Positions 10,420 through 16,826 of a stretch of DNA of 16,826 nucleotides are shown here, one piece after another. Every line of letters starts with the position of its first letter. Position 1 is the first letter of the stretch. The position numbers and the translations under genes are program-made. The stretch comes from Smittium culicis. Taxonomy: Eukaryota; Kickxellomycota; Harpellomycetes; Harpellales; Legeriomycetaceae. Location: NCBI GenBank assembly GCA_001970855.1, contig LSSN01002489.1, forward strand, positions 1 through 16,826, given 5' to 3'. The notes below the pieces were generated by a model. That model had not been told where the DNA came from. It worked only from the letters and a program-made list of their open reading frames with translations, and ran no database searches.

Positions 10420-11498
10420 TATTGACACAATCTATCTAACCAAAAAGATTTTTTTGTGTATTAATATAAAGCAAAAAACGGCGGAATTCTCACAAACTTT
10501 ATTTTATTTTTTGTTAGATTTTCATTTTTGATATTCCAAAACAGTAGGAACTGTTATAACAGAAATAAAACTTTTAGCCCAATATGAAAATTTATTACTG
10601 ATAAGCAAGTATTAATTTCGTTAATTTTTCATTTTATTTTATATTCAGTTCAATTGTAGCACTTGAGTAATTCTTAAATATTCTGTTACTTCATTTTTTA
10701 TTGACCAGAACATCAGCAGCAATTCCATTATTCATATTGGATATCTTTTTGCTCAAATCAGCTTAGAAATTCAGTTTAGTCAAAAAATTTTTTTTATTTC
10801 GACAAACTAATTAATGAATTTAAAACTGTTTCAAATTTAAATGTGCATTTCCTCGTAAATGCGAAAATCTGATTTACCTGGGGTTTTTTTCTTTTTTCCT
10901 TAGAGAATAATGATGTGATTTTAGCGTCGTTAAAGATAGCTAATTATTTATATTCGATAAAATTGGCTCAATTATTGTAAAATTTTCAGTTTCTTAAATA
11001 TTAAACGATATAAACAAAAGCCAAACGCTATTAAAAAAATACTAATTCGCATTTTTCATAGATCTTTACTTAAATTTATGATAATTTATCGCAATTTTAC
11101 GATTATGAAATTTGGTTACATCATGAAGACGGCTGTACTATGTTAGTGATATGTAGATTAACCGTGGATTTAGTGTATATTTGTTCAAAAATATATACTA
11201 GTTTTATTAGGCATTTAAATCCAAGAAATAATTATTGGTATACTTCCAGCTCAGTATGAGATATTTTTATGACTTTTCTTATCTAAAAATTCTGTGCGAA
11301 ATTTTAAGTGGATTAGCCCTAAGCACTTTAATTTTTTTTTTTTAATTTCTTAACTTTTATTTTATTCGGATAAATTATCAATAAAAAATTTCAAGAAAAT
11401 CCGAGAAAATCAAATCCGATCTTTCTTCTATAAAAAAAATCTCATTAACATTTCCAAAAATATCAGGTATTTATTCTATTTTGAATAATGCATTTTTA

Positions 11499-11540
11499 TA
11501 CAATCATAAGACAAGTAATTTTACCTTTTATATGATTGTA
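11499..11540. repeat. 10-bp perfect inverted repeat
   Basis: TACAATCATA (11499-11508) and TATGATTGTA (11531-11540), separated by 22 nt. It lies about 110 bp from repeat copy B. No function can be assigned and chance remains possible. Confidence 0.35.
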
Positions 11541-11574
11541 CATATTACTTTTGCTCAAACTATTTAAACTTGAG

Positions 11575-11607
11575 TCGCACAGGACAATTAATGGAACAAT
11601 TCCTGCG
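11575..11607. repeat. imperfect hairpin next to repeat copy B
   Basis: CGCA-(CA)-GGA-C-AATT on the left arm (11576-11590) pairs imperfectly with AATT-CC-TGCG on the right (11598-11607), around an AATGG-containing loop. It has unusual G/C content for this region and lies about 45 bp beyond the GTTGGACAG end of copy B, so it may mark the terminal part of that element. Confidence 0.3.
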
Positions 11608-11651
11608 AACCAACAATCGTCGAAAATATTAATAACGTGAATAATAATTAA

Positions 11652-11838
11652 CACTTCCCTGTCCAACACTCTTTAAAAAAACTATATGGCTCATTTATGG
11701 TTTAAAATAAAGATTATTATTTGCTATTTATTTACAATGCACCAATATTTCTTAATAGCTCAGAATTAAGTATTTTTATTGAACAGAGTTGGCTATATTT
11801 GGTAGATCTAAAATAGTCTACCGCCAGGAAAAGGATTG
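11652..11838 (-). repeat. dispersed repeat, copy B (inverted relative to A and C)
   Basis: Read on the minus strand this segment gives, in order, TTTTCCTGG, CTACCAAATATAGCC, tgttcaataaaaat, aattctgag, atattggtgcatt, gcaaataa and GTGTTGGACAGG. The order and spacing match copy A, and the later blocks match copy C. The 15-base block CTACCAAATATAGCC is identical between A and B. It has decayed independently and shows no coding potential. Confidence 0.75.
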
Positions 11839-12840
11839 AATCGCACATAAAAAAACTGTAAAAGACAAATGAAAAAACGTAGATTTTTCTGGGCTGATAA
11901 ATAGTCATCTATTCTAGTTTTCCACAGATATCTTTATTTACTCTATTATTTACTTATTTCTAACTACAGCATTTGTAGAAAAAATCGAATTCATAGGTAG
12001 GAAAGTATTAATTATTGGTGTAGTACCGTAGTTAAATTTTTTTATAGAATTTTTTCTCTCCGATTTTTATTTTCATAGTAGTATGAAAATTATCTTTCTC
12101 ATATAGTCTTACCTGTTTTTATTCATTTGCGATGTGTGCATAATTAATTTTATTTCAAAATATTATATTCCTATTCAATGGATGTAGCTTTTATAAAAAA
12201 TAAAGAGGATATAGCTGTCTGGCTACTTTTTGAATACTGTCATTAAAAAGCAATGTAAGTTTAAACTATAGAATCTTTGCAATTGATAGCTAAGTAACTG
12301 ATCTAAATAGACGTTGCTTCTTTTTTTTTCTTTCAATGTTAACACTTTTTTAAAAGCCTCATTTCATCCGACTAATTTTAACCATTATAAAATAAAAAAT
12401 TTCAAAGAATATTTATTTTTCTATATGAGCTAAAAAAAATTTCAATATTTATTCGTGTGACCTGCTGATTTTAAATCAACTAGTTCATTTTCGTTATGCG
12501 TCAGCAAATTTATGTATTTTTATCCAAATAACTGCATAAACTATTAACACCGACAGCAGGTTATTAACTTTATATTACAATGGGGTAAAAGGAATGCTCA
12601 CCTAGCTACATTTAGTGATTTAAATTTATCAACGAAAATGAACTAATAATACTATTAATGAATTACCATAATTAACGTTCAATGCGTAATATCTTAAGAG
12701 ATATCGAATTTTTTTCTGTTTTAAATTTTTAATTGTATTTTGAATACCTCTATATCAGTTTTTTTTACAAATCAATTCTCTAAAAAATATATAAAAATTA
12801 GTTTATTTTTGTAAATATATGAATAAGCTTGCTTGCCCTC

Positions 12841-12879
<39 letters not shown>
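12841..12879. repeat. (TTA)13 microsatellite
   Basis: Thirteen uninterrupted TTA units, flanked on the left by the unusually C-rich GCTTGCCCTC and on the right by CTTGGAG. It is perfect, in non-coding DNA, and likely length-polymorphic between strains. Confidence 0.97.
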
Positions 12880-12880
<1 letters not shown>

Positions 12881-13629
12881 TTGGAGAATTTTGTATATAT
12901 TACCACTAACTACATACTTTAATAATAAAAAATAGGTATTTTTAAATATTGAGAAAGGTGTTTCTACTATTGAATTACAATTTTTTGTTGTGAGTTAAAC
13001 AAATTATAAAAAAAGTCTAATGAATTAAAAATGTTAATTTTTTTGCAAATATTTTTTTATAAGCCACGTATAGTTTTATTTTAATATACCATTAACTTTA
13101 AGCATTGGAAACTTCAAGAAAGGCGAATAGCTTTGCTGGATTTCCTAAAATTTATATATACTTATTTTTTATTATTTTATGCCAACCTTAGTGAGTTTAA
13201 ACTGATTTTTAAATCCAGTTTGTTATATTTCCAAATGTCATACTTTTAATTGACAGTTCTATAAGTTTTGGCTTAAGCTGTTTTATATGATTATTGTATT
13301 TTGATTTCAATCTTCAATAAATAGTGTTTTTACCGACTTCTTTTCTTTATAAGGTTATGTTCTTGTACTGTTTTTGATCTTTGATTTTTGTACGTTGAAT
13401 TCTTTTCGCTCCGCGTTTTTGTCCTGTTGAAATTAGTCTCGTAAATAGTGCTTTTTTTTAAACACACGCAACTTCATCGGTACGATAAAATTATTAGAAA
13501 CTACCAAGTAAAATAAACTAAACGTAAATAACACTTTTTTTAATGAGAAAGTATATATGGGAGTTAAGAAATAACAATTTAAGGACATTATGATATATAT
13601 TATTTTATAAAAGTTTAAGCTAAATAATT

Positions 13630-13830
13630 TTAGCAGCAAATAGCTAAAGTGATTGATCTTAGATGATAAAGAACTATATCAATTATGCTCAGCTATAATA
13701 CTTGAACTTTGAGGCCTTAAGAAGTATTGGTTTAGTGTATTTAAACAGCAAATAACTATACTACTTTTAAATAATAAGCGAATCAATATATTCGATTTTT
13801 TTAGATTGTTGGACGGCAAAGGGTAAACAA
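13630..13830 (+). repeat. dispersed repeat, copy C
   Basis: Aligns with copies A and B through attttagc-like sequence near 13628 (A and C), tgctcag, the gaggccttaagaa block (A: gagaccttgagaa), gtattggttt, GCAAATAA, GCGAATCAATA (A: cgaatcaataa) and TTGTTGGACGG followed by aaagggtaaa (A: taagggctaaa). It is the most diverged copy on its left side. It has the same orientation as A, about 10 kb away. Confidence 0.68.
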
Positions 13831-14213
13831 TGAAAAAATAGAATCGTCATATTTTACTATCCAATAGATACTAGGACAAATAGGCTCCGAGCCAATGAAA
13901 TTACAATGAAACAAAATATCCCTATTAATATTATCAAACATAGGCATAATTCTAGAATTTGAACATGTGTGTCAATATTGCCTACATATTTTTTAAACAA
14001 TATATATGTATGATTTCTTGTAAAGATTTTGAGGATTTTCTTGTTTTTTTTGTTCAATAAATAATATTCGCTATTAGCATTCAAAATAAACTCAAGTTTT
14101 AACTGCTTAAAGCACAAGTATAATCATAAAACTATTTTTCTTGGATCTGAAAAAGCATAGAGTGACCTCATCCAGTAGGTGCCAATTATAACCATCCATT
14201 TATAACATTTTAA

Positions 14214-14257
14214 AATTTTTAAAGTGAAAAAGCCTTGGGCTGGGCCTTTTAAAAATT
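14214..14257. repeat. imperfect inverted repeat with G/C-rich core
   Basis: AATTTTTAAAG (14214-14224) and CTTTTAAAAATT (14246-14257) are inverted copies differing by one extra T. Between them GCC (14232-14234) and GGC (14243-14245) frame TTGGGCTG. The G/C-rich GCCTTGGGCTGGGCC core is unusual for the region. It could be a transcript-end hairpin or small structured RNA; no partner gene is evident. Confidence 0.35.
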
Positions 14258-15051
14258 GTCTCTCGATTGTTATGGATTTTAGGGCAGAGATTTATAATGT
14301 TAAACCATAGGTGTAATGAAATATAAGAATAGGAGATATAGAACTTTTTTAATTAAATAAAATTATTTGATTGAAACTCCTAATGATCATATTTATACAA
14401 TTGCTAATCTAGTCGATTTTGGCTAAAGATTTCACTTTAATTCAAAGTCAATCTGTCCACTCAACTCTAGTACAATTTAAAAAAAAAAACACATGAACAA
14501 ATCTCAATTGACTAAATAAAAAAAATGATTGGGCTAAAAGAAGGCTGCTTTTATTTTAACAATTAAAAAGAACAATTCGAATGGGAAATGAATGTATAAA
14601 CAATTAAAGTGGAGCAATCGAGTGAAAATTGAATTATTTGACTAGTTATTCATTAATAGCTAGCTCCACATAATTATTTAAAATTTATAATGGCTATACT
14701 TTTAAATCACTACGCATGGTCTTTGAAGTCTAACCTGAATTTGTAAAGTCCTTTACTTGTATAAATTAAGAGAAATGGCCATAAAATTCTAGAAACTCAC
14801 AAGCCCTCATTTTATTAGTATAATCAGCATTTGCATTGTTAAATTCATCCCCGCACAACACCCTTATCTAGGCTGAATTTCTTCAACTAGTATAATTAAT
14901 AAGCGCATTAAACCTTTAAGCTAAAAAACTTTGAAGCTATATTCAGACTACACAAAATCTTAATAATCAAAAACAAAACACATAAAAATCAGAATTTATC
15001 CCTACTTTCTTTAATTTCAAAACCATTACTTCAATTATCCATTATTTTTTT

Positions 15052-15187
15052 TATATATACCATACTCACATCAAATTAGGATAAAACAAATATTATACCT
15101 ACTTAGCTCAAGTGCTATCTACCTCCAAACACTCTTATTTCTAGATATATCATTTCATACATTTTTTCACCTTAAAAAATCAGCAAG
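15052..15187 (+). promoter_or_regulatory. probable core promoter and leader of the gene at 15188
   Basis: TATATATA at 15052-15059, about 130 nt before the ATG, followed by a C-rich, G-poor leader: in 15061-15180 I count 27 C against 6 G. CT-rich blocks such as CTACCTCCAAACACTC (15119-15134) are candidate initiator sequence. The start context AAGATGG has A at -3 and G at +4. An in-frame stop at 15173-15175 rules out a longer N-terminus unless an exon is spliced in. Confidence 0.5.
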
Positions 15188-16207
15188 ATGGAATTCGTTT
15201 ACAGCAGCAATAGTAGCAGCTCTTCTTCTTTCAGACTTTTAAGCGCAATATGCTGTCAAATTTCTATATTCCAATATTTTAACTTGACCGAAGAAAAAAA
15301 GAGCTACTCCAAAAGCATGAAAATATTCAGAAAAGTTCTTTTTTTGTCTATATTCATATCTGTGTCGTTTATTTTAGAAATGTATTTATCCGATATGTTA
15401 AATGGAAAGGACATTTCCCAGTACAGCCAGACTTTTATTAGGATCGTAAACTGGTATAACCACTTTTTAAATATATCTTATCTATGCACCATCTCATCAA
15501 TCTTGTACTCTGGAATATCCTTTTATAAGCAAAGTGCACTATGTAAGCAATCTGATTCAAAAAAAATAGAAGGTTCTGACATTATCGAACAAGGAATAGT
15601 ACGCTTCTCTTGTTCTGACTACTTTGATTTCAATATCCCCTATATCATGTCGCTCTCTTTGGCTATCACTGCTCCTATTTTAGTAATACCACTGTGCTAT
15701 GGAGCGCTTTCTAAATTTTCGTGCCAATTATTGAGTGAAGAATCTATATTCATAGTAAACTTTTTAGTTAAGGATCTCTGGGCTTACATGGCCTCAATAT
15801 TTGCTATATTCTCATTGTACACATCATTAAAAAACTCAGAACCACAAGAAAAAACAGTGTCTTTTCCACTAGATGAAAAGAAAATAGAAAACAAGCAAGA
15901 ATATATTACTATAATTAGTGGAAATGGTGACTATGAGGTGATTTCTCGGGATCTAGAATCAATGGACTGCGAGGAACATTCATGCTGCAAAAGAATCCAA
16001 GCTCAAAGTTATGTTGCACCATGGTTTACTGTCGCATTATTAACTATAATTATACCTTCATTTAGTAGCATTTTCCGAATCCTAAATATTAGTTCTCCAA
16101 TTATCGACCTGATTAACTTTATTTCTCCAATTCTTACTGAAACCAAAGGCGTTTATATTTTGTGTGCGCTATTATCTATGCCTAAAGATGAAAGAGTATT
16201 TGAATAG
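15188..16207 (+). CDS. multi-pass membrane protein, possibly a GPCR-like receptor (339 aa)
   Basis: Not recognised with certainty. It is an intronless frame with a good start context. After a Ser/Asn-rich start come hydrophobic segments at about 16-31 (weak), 46-67, 89-113, 150-173, 187-213, 275-298 and 303-330. The only long hydrophilic loop (214-273, acidic, with CEEHSCCKRIQ at 261-271) lies between segments 5 and 6, as intracellular loop 3 does in seven-helix receptors. Segment 6 has paired prolines (SYVAPWF to IIIPSF) and an FRIL end, and segment 7 runs through a proline (FISPILTE) to a short charged tail (MPKDERVFE), a layout like fungal Git3 or cAMP-receptor-type GPCRs. C179 in the loop before segment 5 could form the usual extracellular disulfide. 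Segment 1 is weak, so this may be a six-helix protein or lack an upstream exon. Function is inference; existence of the gene is well supported. Confidence 0.75.
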   Translation: MEFVYSSNSSSSSSFRLLSAICCQISIFQYFNLTEEKKSYSKSMKIFRKVLFLSIFISVSFILEMYLSDMLNGKDISQYSQTFIRIVNWYNHFLNISYLCTISSILYSGISFYKQSALCKQSDSKKIEGSDIIEQGIVRFSCSDYFDFNIPYIMSLSLAITAPILVIPLCYGALSKFSCQLLSEESIFIVNFLVKDLWAYMASIFAIFSLYTSLKNSEPQEKTVSFPLDEKKIENKQEYITIISGNGDYEVISRDLESMDCEEHSCCKRIQAQSYVAPWFTVALLTIIIPSFSSIFRILNISSPIIDLINFISPILTETKGVYILCALLSMPKDERVFE

Positions 16208-16592
16208 AGGATAAAGAACGTTTATATGTCTGAGTGTTATTTTAATAGTATATTAATATTTCTAATACAATAAAATAAATCAAATAAAGTTTAATGTCTA
16301 AAATATTTTGCGAAAATGTTGTAAAATAATAATTTATACTTTGAAAAAAATTACTATGATATAACGTATTTGGCTTTCATATTTTACAATAGCGGCTATA
16401 ATTTCAAGCAAAATTACATATTGTTAAACTATAGCTCTATCCATATTTATTTTTCATCGGAAATAAAGAATACTCATGCCTTTGAAAAACAGTTTCATTT
16501 ATTTGAACTAAAGAAGTTATTAAATAAAATTCACCGCTAACTTTTTATGAGCAAAATAGCTTATTTAATTTTTATATATTCACTTTATATTA
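16208..16592. terminator. 3' flank of the membrane-protein gene, candidate poly(A) signals, then AT-rich spacer
   Basis: AATAAA at 16269-16274 and again at 16283-16288, about 62-81 nt after the TAG, are the likely polyadenylation signals. The rest, to about 16592, is AT-rich with nothing recognisable. Confidence 0.4.
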
Positions 16593-16619
16593 TTAGTGAT
16601 ATACTTCGCGAAGCACTAA
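16593..16619. repeat. bulged palindrome TTAGTG-ATATA-CTTCG/CGAAG-CACTAA
   Basis: TTAGTG (16593-16598) and CACTAA (16614-16619) are inverted copies. Between them CTTCGCGAAG (16604-16613) is a perfect palindrome, and the only asymmetry is an ATATA insert on the left. This gives eleven complementary positions per arm. It marks the left edge of the CpG-containing terminal segment. It may be a protein-binding site or an element end. Confidence 0.45.
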
Positions 16620-16659
16620 CAACAAAACTCCGATTATCTCACTCTTTAAGAAAGTTTTT

Positions 16660-16826
16660 CTTTGTCGACTTTAACTTATTAATTCAACTTTGTTGACCTT
16701 CGCGTCGTACATTAGACAGGACGATCATCGCGCCGGCGCAACATATATGATTTTTAATAGTATAAAAGACGCAAATAATCTAATGTATACGAAGCTTGTC
16801 TATAACGACAAGCCAATAGACCTATA
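16660..16826 (+). promoter_or_regulatory. GC-rich, palindrome-bearing segment with TATA box at the window edge; possible LTR or promoter
   Basis: Composition changes abruptly: 16691-16740 has 29 G/C of 50 and many CpGs, in a window otherwise strongly AT-rich. Seen: direct repeat CTTTGTCGAC (16660-16669) and CTTTGTTGAC (16688-16697); an all-G/C palindrome GCGCCGGCGC (16730-16739); TATAAAAG (16761-16768); and a perfect 7-bp hairpin GCTTGTC-TATAAC-GACAAGC (16794-16813). A TGT start followed by a TATA box and an early-transcript hairpin fits the U3-R part of an LTR, but no primer-binding site or internal region is visible because the window ends. An ordinary promoter of a gene further right fits equally well. 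Confidence 0.35.

Larger units (their letters stand above)
9630..15187. other. 5.5 kb gene-poor AT-rich region with decayed repeats
   Basis: No open frame here has recognisable homology, a plausible start context and length together. Contents: the divergent upstream region of COG6 (9630 to about 9750), a nested inverted-repeat island (10312-10419), small hairpins (10540-10555, 10845-10862, 11499-11540, 11575-11607), repeat copy B (minus) and copy C (plus), a (TTA)13 microsatellite (12841-12879), an imperfect inverted repeat with a G/C-rich core (14214-14257) and the promoter of the gene at 15188. Two minus-strand open frames (13433-13639 and 13857-14117) are judged to be chance. The mix of degraded repeats and no genes fits an old transposon graveyard. 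Confidence 0.65.

Noticed and set aside
13433..13639. Minus-strand 68-codon open frame
   Set aside because: Low-complexity Phe/Leu/Lys translation without recognisable motif or start context; partly next to repeat copy C.
13857..14117. Minus-strand 86-codon open frame with a hydrophobic C-terminal half
   Set aside because: No homology recognised, no neighbouring signals, adjoins repeat copy C, and hydrophobic translations are common by chance in AT-rich DNA.
14560..14640. TTCGA-containing sequence considered as a tRNA T-arm
   Set aside because: No matching acceptor, D or anticodon stems could be drawn around it.

Overview
The window looks like nuclear DNA of an AT-rich, intron-bearing eukaryote, most likely a fungus. 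Two conserved secretory-pathway genes are split by short GT-AG introns (70-161 nt), and GAA1 and COG6 both read best as fungal-type proteins. An early-diverging (zygomycete-grade) fungus fits the intron density and base composition, but that placement is inference. The standard genetic code works throughout. I saw no bacterial operon, CRISPR array, rRNA or tRNA.

Layout: (1) 1-1894, + strand: 3' part of GAA1, a GPI-transamidase subunit, 4 exons, 5' end cut by the window edge. (2) 1895-4386: gene-free AT-rich DNA holding copy A of a decayed three-copy repeat. (3) 4387-6186, + strand: an intronless orphan gene for a 599-residue protein with one N-terminal membrane anchor and a long basic, Ser/Asn-rich tail. 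(4) 6187-6456: short convergent 3' region. (5) 6457-9629, - strand: complete COG6 (Golgi tethering complex), nine exons reconstructed here, 771 residues. (6) 9630-15187: 5.5 kb without a convincing gene, holding repeat copies B and C, a nested inverted-repeat island (10312-10419) and a (TTA)13 microsatellite. (7) 15188-16207, + strand: an intronless 339-residue multi-pass membrane protein whose topology resembles a G-protein-coupled receptor. (8) 16208-16826: AT-rich spacer, then an abrupt CpG-rich, palindrome-rich terminal segment with a TATA box that could be the start of an LTR or of another gene's promoter.

GAA1 (GPI anchoring in the ER) and COG6 (retrograde tethering at the Golgi) both serve the secretory pathway, but nothing suggests co-regulation. 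The two orphans differ from them: both are intronless and both have a TATA element about 130-150 nt upstream followed by a C-rich, G-poor leader. The least explained items are the three-copy repeat, the 10.3 kb nested palindrome, the GC-rich right edge and the two orphan membrane proteins.
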